Shown here in pieces: positions 22,323 to 39,280 of a DNA stretch of 64,000 nucleotides. This DNA comes from Isoetes taiwanensis (taxonomy: Eukaryota; Streptophyta; Lycopodiopsida; Isoetales; Isoetaceae): the NCBI GenBank assembly GCA_021234155.1, contig JAJEKV010000033.1, positions 7,928,635 to 7,992,634 of the forward strand. Direction: 5' to 3'. How positions within the stretch are numbered: position 1 is the stretch's first letter; each line of letters starts with the position of its first letter. The position numbers and the translations under genes were made by a program. A model generated the notes under the pieces. It made no database searches. It worked only from the letters and a program-made list of their open reading frames with translations, and was not told where the DNA came from.

Positions 22323-25300
22323 AACCCTAATTCAAACACAAATATTAATGCTAAGATGAGAGGCTACTATGATTTCAAAAGGAAATTTGAGAAATTTATA
22401 TCCTACCCCATATATATCTTATGATCTAAATCTATTGTCTAAAGAAGAACATTACAATACTCACACTTCATCAGCCCAGGTCAGATATTTGGATGGCATC
22501 GCCACACCATCTCCCTCTTGTTGCGAGTCTTTTGTAGCCATCCCTATGGTAAGCGCTAGAAAATTTATGTTTTAGTTAGAAGACTATAAATATTGTATGC
22601 ACACAATTAGACAATTGCAAATACATACACTCTTAAGCTATTGTAAATCCACACAAAATAAAGTGTACAATTGCTTTTTATTTCAATATTAAGCAACAAG
22701 CTTAGTGTCTTAGTTTTACCCTAATATTAAGCAACAAGTTTAAATCTAAGTCAGGTTTTTTAAATCAAAGTCTGTTAAAATAATAAGGTGGAGCTTTAAT
22801 ACAAAATCTTAAGGGGGGTTGGGATTCATGCACCCAGTATCCCTGTGAAACAAAACATAGGTCAGAGCATTCTCGAACTGAAATAGTGCAGGGCAGAGCA
22901 TTCCTCGGGTGACCATCGGCGATCCTAAGCAATAGAAAATCAGTGAAGAAAAGGCGTCGTTTAAGCGTTGGGTCTGAGCATTGTTCCAAATCCGACACCT
23001 AAATGATTGTGGAGCTGGAAATCCTTTGCATGCATTGGTCCTTTGCGCCAAAATGGCCGTCTGTCGAATTTGGCCGATGATGGATGATGGGGATACTGAA
23101 ACACAAATGCTTCTTCTAGTCTGGGGTTCCATTTCATGCCAATAGAGTTGCCAAGGGCAACGATTTGATGCTTCGGTTCTCTTTTATATGCCATCGATGC
23201 TCTGATGCGATGCCGCCCTGTTATATAATTTATGCTGAGCATTCACAGCTGAGCAAGAAAAGGGAGGACCCAAATCTGCTGAGCATTCACAACTGAGCAA
23301 GAAAAGGGAAGACCCAAATCCGCCCAGCAAAAATAGAACAGAGAAATATAAAACAACAGATTCTTTTTTTGCAATTTTTACAGCAGAGCCTCTAGTGTAG
23401 AATCATGCCTCGATTTGCAGGCAAATAAGAGCGCTTTGTAGAATCATGCTCTCTTTTTACAGCATTGTGTTTCCTATAGAATCGTCTCCCTTTTGGGTCT
23501 TGTTAAGTTTTGCAAAACGATCGGATGAAGTAAAAGAATAAGAAGCTCTGCCATTTTCTATTTGGGCCTCTCTTGTAGCAAGAATAAGAAGCTCTGCCAT
23601 TTTCTATTTGGGCATCTCTTGTAGCAAGAAAAGGAAGAACCCAAATCCGCCCATATCATTGGGTCTCAGAATATTTCGGCAGTGCAAAATAGAACAGCGA
23701 AATTAAAAAAAAAAACAGATTGTGAGATGAGAATAGAACAACAAAATGAAAATTGACACATCACAGATATTTGAAGTAACAAAAACAATCAAATCTTTGG
23801 GTTCTAAATCCGACAATCAACAAAACAAATGCAACAGACAAGACAAATTCAACATCTACATACTTACCAAGATCAAGGCAACAGCTGCATGCCCTCAAAA
23901 TCATGCTTCAAATTATTGCTGGATGAAGTATTCTTGCAAATTTATTCTTGCCAATTGGTGCATTAAATGGAAGCGCATGCATTAGATTCTGCTTCAGATA
24001 TGGAAGCCTAGATACATAAACTAAAATCTTGCAAAAGTTCAAAGAAAAAGACATGATAGAAAGACTACTTTTTAAGTTTGAAGAGAAACTGAATATAGCT
24101 TCATAGAAACTGAATATAGTTTCCACTGAAGCGTTATATAGTTTCCAAATTGAAGCTATATTAAGTTTCTCTTTTTCTTTGGATAACCCAAATCGGGCAT
24201 AGATAAAGTCCTCGATATGAGGCCTTCCACTTACAATTATATAGACATAGATATGACTATGGTACTTAGCCTGTCATTTTCTAAATGGAAGAGGTAAAAT
24301 GTCTATAGCGGAAATCTTAATTGCTATATAAAAGAATATATTTAAAGAAGACATGACTTTTGAAGATGCCATTTTATATTACTAGCATTGGTTTCTACGT
24401 TCATAAATGGAAGAATTTGGATTAGTAAGTGCTACTTTTGATATAAAATTCTTATTATATTTTTAATGTTATATTCTCAAATCTAGAACATGGAATCATA
24501 GCAGTGACTTGATAACGTATCAACATATCAAAAGGAGATAAAGTAGTCTCTAAGCTCTGTATAATTAGATTAGAGAACTAAGAGTGTGGTGATCTATCAT
24601 GGTCCATTTTGCAATGGGTATAAAATTCTACTAATGATTTTAGTTTATTTCCTAACCTTCATAAATGCTTCACAATATGACGTTTGAGAAAGAATTTACA
24701 AGGTTCAAAGAGAATATGATTCATACATATAAAATGTTTGTTTTCCCTTACATCCTATGTATTTTTTGGAAGAAGTAATTTCATCTCTTGGAATTTTTCT
24801 ATAGAAATTTTTTGGAATAAAATAGTCAGCGGAAATTTTTTAAAGACCGCTAGAATAGCTGTGGAACCCCGAGTGGTGTTGCCCTCAAGCCTATCAGCTG
24901 TTGTAAAATTTTTGCTGAAAATTTTGAGGCGATGAAAATTCCTTGACAGAAAATGTGGGAGGGTGAAATTTTTTTCTTTTCAAAAGTTTTTACTGTTTCT
25001 GACAACCTCATAATTGGCGCCAGCACTTAATCGCATCGATCCGAGCCCTCGGATCGCCATTCTGGGAAGGGACGGGCTACTATATAAGGCCACTCCCCCT
25101 TTGGGACCGGTTATCGGCGTCTTCTCACAGCAGCTCTTCTTCCATTCTCGTTGCTTCATTTCTATTTTTTCGATCATCAGCCCATCTCATATCTCTTCCT
25201 CGTCCATTCTCTTAGTCCATCTTATTCTAGCAGGATGCTCCTCCCTTTTTGCATCAGGTCTTCTGCTCTGGTTTGGTGTCTCTTGCGAGTCCCTTCCCAG

Positions 25301-27042
25301 AATTGGGGTGGGGAAATTAGCAAATGATTCTAGTTTGAAAAAACATGTTGATTTGGAGTGTAATTTCACCCTGCCTCATTTTTTGTTTTTGTCATGCCTG
25401 TGTTATCTAAGTATGAGCTTTGAAAAAACTTTAGAATATATAAGATCATGGATGTGAATTGACTTGATCGCCATTGAGATTAGACAAATTCATAGAAACT
25501 AACTACTTAGGAAGACGATTGTCTAATGCGATGCACATGCAGAGTGCCAACGTTTCTCTTAGATCTTACCCCATTAACTAGACGATAAAATAAGTCTTCA
25601 AAATTACAACAATATGTCATAGTGTCAAAAGTAATGCCTTTTACGAAATTCATTCTTATAGCATATCACGTGGAAGGTTGTCAACTTACTGGTCTAATTT
25701 ATGCAACGGTTTGAGAAATTACTTATGTTGCTAGTCTAAGCCATTAAATTTAATCACAACAGTATCTACTTTCCATGTTCTTTCCATGTGCAAGTGTAAA
25801 GGACCAGTGCATTCATAAGAAGATTTTATATGTAGGCAATTGAAGCATTATTCTATACCTCCTTTCTTGCACTGTGTTCTGATTAAGTAGAGGCATCTTT
25901 CCAATGATAAGGTGGAAAAAGGGGTTAAGAAATTAAAAAATGAATAAATAAAGAAATCTATAAGGGGACACATGTGGTGAGGACAAACAGAGGGGGCAGA
26001 CAAGAGGCAGAGAAGGCAATCATGTTGCAGGTTTTTTCAAATTGTTTTCGAGGAAGGGCAGGTAGATAGATCAACAGAATGAACAGAGGGGGATAGATTA
26101 ATCATCAAGGGAAAGAATCACGGTGGTAAGATGGGAAAGATAGAACCATAGAATATTACAATATCACAGACAGTATTAGGAATCTACACATACAGTATTA
26201 CAGACAATATTAAGCATCTACACCTAGGCAGTAGATTGACTTGTCCGCCATGGCAATGGAAAACAACCCACGTCTATGGGCCAACAAAGACATGGGGAGC
26301 ATCCAAGGGCTGGCCGCCATCATGGGTCCGCGTGGAGCCATCTGGGCCGTCCATTTAGGATCACCCAATAAATTAACAACGTAAATTCCAATCAAGCGCA
26401 AGGAATACAACCCACGTCTACATCTGCATGGTATTTGTGGGCCTAACATTTAACGGCCCAGATGAGTCGATTAATAGTGTCCGAATATCTGAACCATCCA
26501 ATAAAGATTACAGTGCTTTACACAAACCTTTCGTTTAAACTGGTTTAGCCCGACGTTTAACCCTAATCAGAGATTAAACCAAGATTAGAGTTGTCCACGT
26601 TCTCTGTTCGTCGGCTTCTGGCGCCGTCATAGAGGAGGCAGTCTCTCGGCCGCCGTGCAAGATCGGCCCAATTCTACTCCTACCTTGCCGATCTCATCGA
26701 TTCTTATGCACCCATTTCTGAAATCGGTCTTAGATCATTATTGCCTCATATAATTTACTCCCTGTTGCCGGTTTTGTATCAGCTTCTGCCCCATGAATCC
26801 AATCTATCCCAGTTGATCAGTGCCCAAAACATGGCAATAATTCTTACACTTCCTTCTCCTTAGGCATACTTTACTACAGAATTGCAGCCCAAAACGAGCA
26901 ATTTTGATGTTAAATAGGTCCTTATGGGCCAGAGCAAGGGAACGCCAGGAATTCCAAGGGCTTTCAATGTAAATAAGAATTGGATTCCTTTGGCGTATCC
27001 TGGCTTTGTGTGAGGGTAATAAGGCCGTGTAAATCACATTAG
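22323..27042. other. Gene-poor region upstream of the CK1-like gene
   Basis: No convincing gene. Short frames at 22,765-23,242 (minus) and 25,014-25,457 (plus) resemble no family I know. At 25,079-25,090 a good TATA motif (CTATATAAGG) precedes a CT-rich leader, so a promoter or LTR fragment is possible. The stretch 26,560-27,042 should be the promoter and 5' UTR of the kinase gene. Confidence 0.5.
23250..23655. repeat. Short direct duplications with CCCAAATCCGCCC motifs
   Basis: Two nearby near-identical pairs: GAGCATTCAC..CTGAGCAAGAAAAGG occurs twice around 23,238-23,320, and a unit of about 43 bp containing AAGCTCTGCCATTTTCTATT occurs twice at about 23,537-23,625. The motif CCCAAATCCGCCC appears near 23,313 and 23,640; it also occurs within the right terminal repeat of the 44-63 kb element. 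Confidence 0.6.
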
Positions 27043-30191
<3,149 letters not shown>

Positions 30192-31539
30192 TCTGGTCTT
30201 TGTTCTCGTTATGTCAAGCCTGCTGCCACTGCTTTTGGCTGTTGAAAGTGTGCTGTAGTGGTTTTGTTTTGTCATTGCAAATTGTTGTGGTTCTTTTAGC
30301 TAATGAACCATAAGTGATAGAAAGAGGCACTCATATAGCTATAGCCTTCGTTTTCTGCAGGGTGGAAATTCTGGAAATAAATGCAGGCAGTAAGCATGTA
30401 TTTGGGGAGCTGTGGGTTCCATTTTCACAAAAGCTTTATTAACTTGCTCAGGCTAAATTGCTTGAGCATGTATACATCTTGCAAATTCACTACATATATC
30501 CTTGGAGGTGTGCCAGGTATTGAAAGTCCATTTTACCTCTTTGATACCTAGGAGATGGGCTGAGAATTTCTCACAATAGACATGAAGAATCGCCCGAGGG
30601 AGATCTATTACCTCCTAACATTATGTCTGTCCAGTGGCTTAACGTTTATTCTGCTGGAGATTAAGACGAGAGATGACTCTCATGTACAAAATATTGTAAA
30701 GTCTACTTGATGTTGGAATAAAATGAATCAATAACACGGTATGTTCTTGCAGACAATGTGAATGTTGAGTCGTTTTGTCTCAAGGCCATCCAGTGTTTCC
30801 ACAACGGGATAAAGTTTTGTCATTTTAAGTAAAGAAAGTACTACAGAATACAGACTTTGCGCTGTTGATGATGTTCAAATGGTATATGCGCTGATTTATT
30901 CCAAATGCAAGTGGAAAAAAGGAAAAGAACAAGTAATGTTTATCAGAATAACAAATAGTAATGCTTCATCTAAGAATCCAATTTGTTTTACCGGTTAATG
31001 GACAGCCTATACAAAGATCTTCGTGGTCATTTCAGTTAATTGACTTCTCACCCGATTGAGGGACCTTCTCCAGGGACACCGGCCAGCCAATACGACACCA
31101 GCCAACACGGCCATACACAATACCAGACACCACATGTATTAGTCTAACGTCAAGCTATTTGGAACATGCCACGAGAATCACATCTTTTTATTAATCAAAT
31201 TATGGAATAGCATCAAGACCACTGCATGTATTAGTCTAGCATCAAGCTATCTGGATTATGCCACGTTATGACATCTTTTTATTAATCTATTATATGAAGA
31301 TTTAGATTTCATCACGTAAGAATCCAAAGGAATGAGATTGGGATTATTTTAGTTAGATATTTAGCACCATCAATTTCATGGTAATACACTAGTTTAAATA
31401 CAAATAATCTTGGGTGAGTTGAGAGTGATTAGAAATCTGATATTTTTTGTAAATATTTTCTAAACTGTCTTACAAGTCTAAATAGGCCTCACAATATGAA
31501 ATAAGCGTATTCTTTCTTCTAACCTAGCCGTTCAGGAGG
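30192..31539. other. CK1-like 3' UTR and intergenic sequence
   Basis: AT-rich, with AATAAA-type signals around 30,375 and 30,718 that could serve polyadenylation. A short imperfect direct repeat (TGTATTAGTCTA.CATCAAGCTAT) occurs at about 31,135 and 31,225. No gene seen. Confidence 0.5.
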
Positions 31540-32064
31540 GACCTCCCATTACTTTGCCACTGACCCTATTGTGTGGTGCTCAGTCCTTTCATAGCCTACA
31601 TAGCCTGGTGGGCTCTATGCAAAAGCTGCAAATAATAGGAACTAAACTAGGAGCACCATCTACATAATGGCACTAGGTCTCTACCCCCCCCCTTTTCCCA
31701 ATACAAGAGGGGCAAACATGAGATCAACCAACATCATATAGCCACATAACCTAATAAATGATAAGAATAACATCTAATCCTAATTATATGCATCTAACTT
31801 ATAGTTAGGGTTCATGATCGGAACTAAGGTTCTAGAATGTCTCTACTAGAGATACAAGATGCTAACTCATATGGAATGCTAACTTCCAAATGATATACTA
31901 ATGAATAGACTTAGAATACCTGCTCCGGAGGAACTTCTACCACTTCTGGTGTCCCCATCACCCTGCAGGTGCTTTGGGGTTGATTTCACTTCTCCTGGTT
32001 TTGCAGTAAACAATCCTCGTAACGGAGTTACGAGCGCGAGCTGATGTCAAGAACTGCATCAACC
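31540..32064 (-). repeat. LTR-like fragment related to the first chromovirus
   Basis: From 31,877 the sequence TGCTAACTTCCAAATGA, followed by CCTGCTCC and AACGGAGTTACGAGCGCGA blocks, parallels the start of the 3' LTR at 3,568 (TGCCAACTTCCAGATGA, CCTGCTCC, AACGGAGTTTCGAGTGCGA). The central and right parts of that LTR are missing. The pyrimidine run at about 31,684-31,698 also resembles a polypurine tract on the minus strand. It may be the displaced end of the degenerate copy at 35.7-38.1 kb. Confidence 0.5.
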
Positions 32065-35000
32065 ATAAATGACCAAAAACAATAAGGAATATGATACTTA
32101 GAATTTTATTATAGTAGTAAGATTCTAGCACTTAATTATAAAAATAAATGTAAAGGCTATACTACATACTTATAAAAAATTAGATATCCTCGATGAGTTC
32201 ATCATTATCTCTCTTTATACTAAAGGGATTTTGAGTGTTTGTCATCAATTTCAATTTTACACCGTTGATGCAAATAGATGGTTGAGATTGAGGATTTGGG
32301 AATACCTGATTTGAGGATTGCCTATCATCTATAGCCCCAATTTGATCAAATGCGAAAAGAACGGCCTTCTCAAAATCATCCATAGCTAACATGTTTTGAT
32401 TGCCCTGTCTAATGATCCAGATGTGCAAAATCTGGCAGAATAACACATATACAAAGGAAGATGTTTGTTTTTTTGGTGGCTCTTGCGATTTCAAGGTTTT
32501 CAATGAATCGATTTTCATTGTCTTCTGCCTCTTAAAGAGCTGTTACGACTAATTTGGTGGGCGAATAAGGTGAGGGTTTTGTAATGTTCTATTTTTCTCA
32601 TGCTTTTGTTCTTACCGAATTTTCTAAAATCGAGACCATTTTCCCTAGAAGTAACACCACCGGATGATTACAGACTGCTATTGCAAACAGAGCTTTCCAG
32701 AAAGCTTTAGATGATCAGCAAATTTCATGCAGTTCCTTCCTTTTGGCATCCACCGGCACCTCCATAGCTTCTTGAAGGTAAGGATTCGGTTCTTGAGATG
32801 TAGGGTTACAAGATTGGGATATAGAGATCGTTGATGGAGATGTAGGGTTACAGATTGGGATATACAGGTTCGAAATTAGGTTTTTAGAAAACATTGGAGG
32901 AAATGCTAGATGGTTAGCACGGGCAAATCCAAATTCCAGCATACACCCGCAAATCCAAAATCGCTTTTCCTTTGCCAGACATCCCAGAATCCAAAATCGT
33001 TTTTTCTTCTTGGGCTTAAATGCACAATCGTTTTTCCCTTTTGGTTTCAAATCCAAAATCGTTTTTTCCTTATTGGCTTCAAGAAAGAAGCAAGCTATCT
33101 TCCTCAGCAACTAGATGAAGATAAGGACCAGCTTTGTGCAAATAAGGGCTTCTAGAACATTGCATTTTCTTCATGGCTTCAAATGCAAAATCGTTTTTCC
33201 CTTTTGTTTATTTTGCAAGTGTTGCTGGTCATTATTACACAGCTAAGGTTTATCTATACAGCTAAAATAGCATATCCTCCAAAAGTGTAGGCCAAACTTA
33301 GAGAGTTGGTTTAAAGCTGAAACTATTCCAAGTAGGCTGGGATGTCTTAAACATAGATTGCTGCAGCATCATGACCATAATAGTTGGAAATGTGAGAATA
33401 AGCTCAGATGCTTGTGCTTTTTTTTGAGTTAGATGCTTTGCAGCTTTAAAATCATCCTAGAATAGGTCACTAATTCTCCTTTCTCTCTAGGACTTAAACA
33501 CCTGGTGCTGCATTCAAATTTTGTAGTACCTATATCTAGCATTGCATAATCAATGGCTTTTTGTTTCGCAACTTCAGTCATGTGAAAAACGATTTGCAGA
33601 GCTCTGCCACTTCAGTTGGGGCTGCTGTATACCAGTTTTGACACCATCAGAAAAGCCTGTTTTAGCATCACAGGCATGGTAAAGAGCTATCTCAAAATCC
33701 TAGCCATTTCTTTTGTAGTAGGTTCTTTAGTTTCCTCCACCTGCTGGTATGACAAACATGCATGATGGCAGTTGCTTGCCACATTATTAGCCAACATAGT
33801 GATCACAGAACTTTGCACTTGGGAGCAATTACAAGTTAGTTGGTTCCAATACACAGGCGATGAGGCTATGAGTTGGCACGGCACGTGTTGGAAACAGAAA
33901 CAGAAAAATGTACAAATTGTACAGCGAAGCATTTTTGTTGATTGTCAGTGCCTTGCTGCAAAAGCAGCTCTAACATGCACAAACAGCTTTGGTTATGTGC
34001 TAATATATCTTGTAAATGTCATGATGCTAATGCAGTAGCTAGCACTCATTTTGGAAATTCATTTGCAGTTATAGTCCTTTGTTGTTGGTATTTTGTTTTT
34101 GTAAGAGCTTAGGTGCAAGAAATATGCATTTATAGTTGTAGCGGGTCCATTGCATATGGTTTTATGGGTTCATTGTTAGGAATAGATGTCTAGGATTAGT
34201 GAATCTGTTTCTAATTGTGACTGTAGAATATTTTCTGCTAAGCTATCAAGCATTTGATTCATTAGAGTAGCATATTTGGCTTTAGAAGCTTCATATCCAT
34301 ATCAAACGATGCAGTCTTACTACATCTACACCTCCTGCTTTAGAAATTTCAATGCATTTGCAAATCTTAGCCTTTATGGCTGGATTGAGAACGGGTTGGA
34401 TGTTTTAACATATCTGCTCATATCATTTGGACATAAGCCAAAGCAATGCAATCATTGTGGGGATTAGTATTAGAATAGCAGAAGGGCTATCGAGCAGATA
34501 ACAAACTTCTTGTAGAGGGATTTTGTACTGCATTTTTAAAGCTTAACCTTCATCTTATGTTTTGATGTTATAGCAACCTATGGAAATCAGGCAAGACAGG
34601 TTATTTGTAAGACAGGTTATTTGTCGACAGGTTTTGAGGCAATGTTCTAACTCTGTAGGAGCTTTACGCAAGATCACGAGATTCTATTAAATTTAACAGG
34701 GCCACAGTTGTGATGGTTGATATGAAAGGGATCACAAAATATCTCTCTACCTGCAATTTGTGATTGTATTATTATGATAATGATGCAAGGCATAGGTATT
34801 GGCATAATCTAAAAAGCACATTTTTGGGCATTTTTGTTATAATGAAGTTGTAATTATATTTTCATTGATAACTATAGCTTGGGGGAAAGATAGGTGATTG
34901 AGAAAAAATGGCAAAGAATTCTCATATGTGAAAATGTGAACTTGCCAATCTTTTCAACCTTGATTTATAAAATGAAATCAATAAATCCTAAACATTCAAC

Positions 35001-35699
35001 ATCAAGTTGCATGGAATTGTATTGCATGCACAAAGTAAGCAAATGTTGGTGTATATGCATGGACAGGACAGAGCATACCATCTAGGCTTTTGCAGGTTCT
35101 CAATTTGACATTGACCCAATTTTTGCACAGTTTTGCACTACAAGTTCGGGCTTAGTAATTTTCTATGATTCTTATAAAAGCATTGACCTCTATAAGTTTC
35201 CATTTTCAGGAACATCTATAGATGGTGCACCCGTATAGAGCCTCTATTGTTACCCTCTAGACATCATCAATGCCCGTCTACAAGAAATCATCGGCAAAAT
35301 GTCGGCAGTCAACGACAAATGCAGACATTCAATAATCATAATTGAAAATATGCAATATGCAACGAGAATATTCCATGATATCCAAGAGTGGATGTCACTT
35401 TAAATAGAGTGTAAGAGTTCCAACAAGAACTAAAAGATGAATATGTGTCGACTTCACGTGTTGTCTTGTGGGGGTATCATACCTATATGATCAATGCAAG
35501 ATGCTTTAAACTCAATTACTATATAAGGAGAATTTTGAACTTCCATTTCTAACAAACGATCATATATGCCAATTAACATTCTTAACCATATATTTATTAA
35601 CTTTGAAATTTAATCCCAAAGAAAAGCCCAGCAACGCTGGGCACTTTTTCTAGTAACAACATAATAACATAATATCATAATAACATATAGTTAGGTGTC
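32065..35699. other. Intergenic or intronic sequence without recognisable gene
   Basis: A minus-strand frame at 32,180-32,518 (112 codons) starts with a basic stretch (MKIDSLKTLKSQEPPKK) but matches nothing I know. The rest is AT-rich and holds only short frames. The minus-strand frame at 32,715-33,110 is a product of the tandem motif described separately. Confidence 0.4.
32930..33215. repeat. Imperfect tandem motif around CAAAATCGTTTTT
   Basis: About six irregularly spaced copies of a motif of the form AAAT.CAAAATCGTTTTTCC, each followed by TTTTGG- or CTTCTTGG-like sequence, at roughly 27-40 bp intervals. A shorter duplication with TGTAGGGTTACA.GATTGGGA lies at about 32,795-32,865. Confidence 0.65.
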
Positions 35700-38097
35700 A
35701 TAATTAAAGACAAAATTTATACCCCTATTCTTCTCGAGTTGCGCTCCCTCCCTTGTTGCTCCCTCTCTATTGGCCTGCAATAAGTAGCACGTCACGTTGG
35801 TTTAATCAATAAATTGTTGTTTTTAAGCGGACCAACTCTCTAAATACTTCCTTGAGACGAACTACTAGCTCAAGGTTACCTCTACTTAACTGCACTCAAT
35901 CATGGTCCATTTAAGATTTAAGCCTGAGGAACATGTAAGATGATCCCATCGTTGCCCATGATCACATGCCTACCCCTACATGACCTCTTGTTATGCGCAC
36001 ACGCACTGCATCATGGCATAGGGAACATTAAGATGATTTCATCATCACCCATGATTACATGCTTACCTTTCTATGACCTTCGATCATGTCTGCTCGCACT
36101 GATCATGGCATAGGGAACATTACAATGATCCCATCATCGCCCGCAATCAATGCTTATCTCATATGCATCTTAACTACTCACATTTGGCATTTGGCACCAC
36201 TAAGTGTTCCAAAGCTCATGGGATCCGGAGTTGCCCTGCCTTCGTCTGCTGGCATAATTGGCACTCTTGGATGTACCTTACTATCTGCTTCTTCATGCCT
36301 GACCAGAAGTAGCCACTTCTAATCTTGAAGTTTCATGAATCCTGCAATGGCCGGCAATAGGTTATCATGTAAGATTAGCTTCCTTAGTTCTGACGCTTCT
36401 GGTATGTATAACTTGTTATTGTGGTATAAAAGATTGCTTCCTTTTTTAAATGCTTGAAGATCTCTGTTTCCTTGTCCATCTTTGCAAAGACTAGCCCATA
36501 TATGCTTAAATTTCATGCTTGAAGGAATGGCTTCCTCTATAATCTTACCGAATTCGCTTGACAAGGTCGAGATGGTATTGCTTTGCACTCGAGTCTCTAT
36601 TGACTGTAGAGAAAGTGTCTCAGCATCCACATTTAATTTGCTTGGCTTATATACTATCTTGAAGTCATATTCTTCGAGAAATTCCATCTAACGCCTCTGC
36701 CTCAAGTTGAGGAGAAGTTGCGTCTTAAAATAATAGAGGCTCTGGTGGTCCACATCCAGCTGAAATGTCTAGTGCCTCCATATGCGACAAGCCCTTACAA
36801 CCACTAGGAGCTCCTGAACGTGCATTTGATAACGTTGTTCGACGTCATTCATCTTCTTGGAGTTGTACGCCATTACTCTTCCTTCTTGCATGAAGACTCC
36901 TCCCGTTGCACTCTTGCTTGCGTCTGCTGCTACCAACTTGTCCTTATTTGGGTCTGTAAGGTCAGCATTGGTGTTGTGGTCAAGGCTTCCTTGAGCTTGT
37001 CAATAGAAGCACCAGAGAGTCTTCCAAGCTCAAACAACTCCTTCAACTGTTTCTTGAGCTCTTCTATCTTAGGAGTGCTCTAACTTTAAGAAGCCTTACT
37101 GGCCAGTTTTGCATCTGGTGCAACAATGATTTCACATTCTACGCCTCTATAGAGCAGAGGCTCTTGGATTATATCCGAAAATATATCGTGGAACTCCTTG
37201 ATTAACTTAGCAATTGGCCTCGCAACTGTTTCAACGTAGCACCCTTTTTTTTAGCACTGTTATCGGGGCCAATGGCCTCCATTTTATGAATTCTATTCTA
37301 TTCTATTCTATTCTATTCTATTCTATTTAACCTCATCCTTAATGATGCACTTAAGTAACTATTTTACAGACATGCACTGCATTCTGGAAGCAATTTTTTT
37401 TTTTACCTTTAATCACAAAGCGCTTGTCATCTGAAGCCATAATCGAAGTTTCATGCTTACTGCAGTTGATCATTGCTTTAGCTGGCTTCAAGAACTCCAT
37501 GCCTAGTGCCTACTATAAGCCATACTTCCCGACATCTATGACTTATGTGCCTTGCTCAAGCTGACTCAAGGCTATATCAAAATTGATTCTTCTTTGGCAG
37601 TTTCCCCACTTGCAATGCTGAATGGTCTCGGCTTAGACTTAAAAGTCTTAGTTTTTAGCAACGCTGCCAATCTAGAAGATGCAAAATTATGGGAGCTTCT
37701 CGTATCTATAAGCACTACATAAGGTTTATCATTTATGATACCTGCGGCTGAGATAATTGTTGATTGACTCTCCACATTTTATGTATTAATTGCTGCACAA
37801 GTTCTGCACTCACCTTCAATGAAGCTCCGATCTTTCTCCTCATCGTCGTCTAGTTTTATTGAGAATTCCCATCCTTCAAGCTCTGCCAATACTGATTTCA
37901 TAACAAAAGGGCACTCATGAGTGCCCTGACTATGCTAGAAACATCTGAAACATAGCTTTTTTCTTATGCATTCTTCCCTCTTCTCCTTAGAAATATTCTC
38001 CAAAAAGTGCTTCACTGACTTCACTACTGAAGATCCTGATGCATATTGTTCCTTGAATGGTGCCTTCTTATCTGCCTTCCCGGATATTGTTGGGTTG
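35700..38097 (-). pseudogene. Degenerate, internally deleted relative of the first chromovirus
   Basis: Several blocks parallel the 3.6-9.6 kb element in the same order: untranslated sequence at 35,740-36,150 (like 4,340-4,900), RNase H end and integrase zinc finger at 36,319-36,687 (FLEEYDFKIVYKPSKLN, then ELRKLILHDN), and protease at 37,572-37,775 (VVLIDTRSSHNFASSRLA, with the expected Gly after the catalytic DT changed to Arg). Compared with the intact order it lacks the integrase catalytic core with chromodomain and most of RT. Its right edge at about 38,097 abuts a plus-strand Ty3 element. Confidence 0.75.
37291..37326. repeat. TTCTA microsatellite
   Basis: About seven perfect tandem TTCTA units. 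Confidence 0.95.
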
Positions 38098-38867
38098 CAC
38101 AAGCTAATGAGGAAGTAAGTGCATCTAAAGTCAAGCCAAGTGAAGCCAATTAGGTTGTACCTACCCCTCCTTGTAAAAAATACACTAGGAAAGAGAAAGA
38201 GGGTGATGAATTTGAGTCTTTGTTGAAGAATGCAAAGGTTAGTGTGGATTTGCTAACACTTTCAAAGATTGCCCCTTCTTATAGAAGCAAGGTGATGGAT
38301 TTAACAAAAGAGGAGTAGGCCAATCTATCCCAAAAGAAACAAGTAGTCCTCGCAAATAACATAGAATAGCAAATGTTGATCCGAAATGAGCATGACCTTG
38401 GTGCCTTCACATGTACAGCAAAATTTGGTAAGAATTGCTTGATGGAGATCATCTCTCAAGGTGATGCCTCATTATTTTTGAAGTAGTGTGGCTTGGAGGT
38501 TGACAAAAAGGCACCTATGGTACTCAAATCATTTTCCAATTCAAAGATCAATCCCATAGGCATTGTAAACAATGTTCCAATTAATATCGAAGGTATTATG
38601 CTGGTTGCTAACTTTGTTGTGGTGGCATTTGAGGGTGCAGACGAAACAAGAAGAAGATGGTTGTCTAATGTGGATGCAAGGCCCATATATTCAAAAGGTG
38701 AGTGTACCATATCTGATGGAAGGAAAACAATAACTCTATACAATAAGCTTGGGGAATTTGAGGCTTTCAACTTTATTCAAGAAGATCTCTTGACCCAAAT
38801 CACTTTGAGGAGTATGAGCTTGCTGTCAGAGTCCCAAACTCAGAGCCAAAGCTGCCAGTAGAGGTAG

Positions 38868-39280
38868 GTGCATCTCAAGAAAAAAGGTTTGCTTATTTGT
38901 AGTTTGATGGGGGGAGTTTTCAAAAGGTTAAGTGTAGCCTCCTCTGCTGCTATTTTGAAGGATAATTCTGACAAGTTATTGGCTAAGTTTGGCAGGATCT
39001 TCTCAAATGCAACCTCAAATATGGCTGAGTATAAGACCCTCATTGCAGGTCTTCAAGAGGCCAAACATCTAGGCATCACTAACATAGTTTTTGGTGATTC
39101 ACAACTTGTTTGTAGGCAAGTCTCGGGAGAATATCAGGCCAAACATGATGATATGATCAGACTTAGGGGCAAGGCTTTGGAAGAACTATCAACCTTCAAG
39201 TCTTGGAAACTACACCATTTTCCAAAGGAGCTCAACAATGATGTTGATGCCTTGTGTAGTAGTGTCCTCCTTGAGCATTT
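38868..39280 (+). pseudogene. Archaeal/plant-type RNase H domain (aRNH)
   Basis: Contains NMAEYKTLIAGLQEAKHLGI (catalytic Glu in the AEY helix), VFGDSQLVCRQVSGEYQAK (catalytic Asp in GDSQLV) and a C-terminal ALEELSTFKSW..HFPKELNNDVDAL. The AEY, GDSQLV and HIPREENxxADAL pattern is that of plant RNase H-like domains and Tat-element aRNH. It sits in one 270-codon frame that continues into the linker before RT. The first catalytic Asp (normally in the FDG strand) may correspond to the FDGGSFQKV region, which lies in another frame. Confidence 0.75.
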
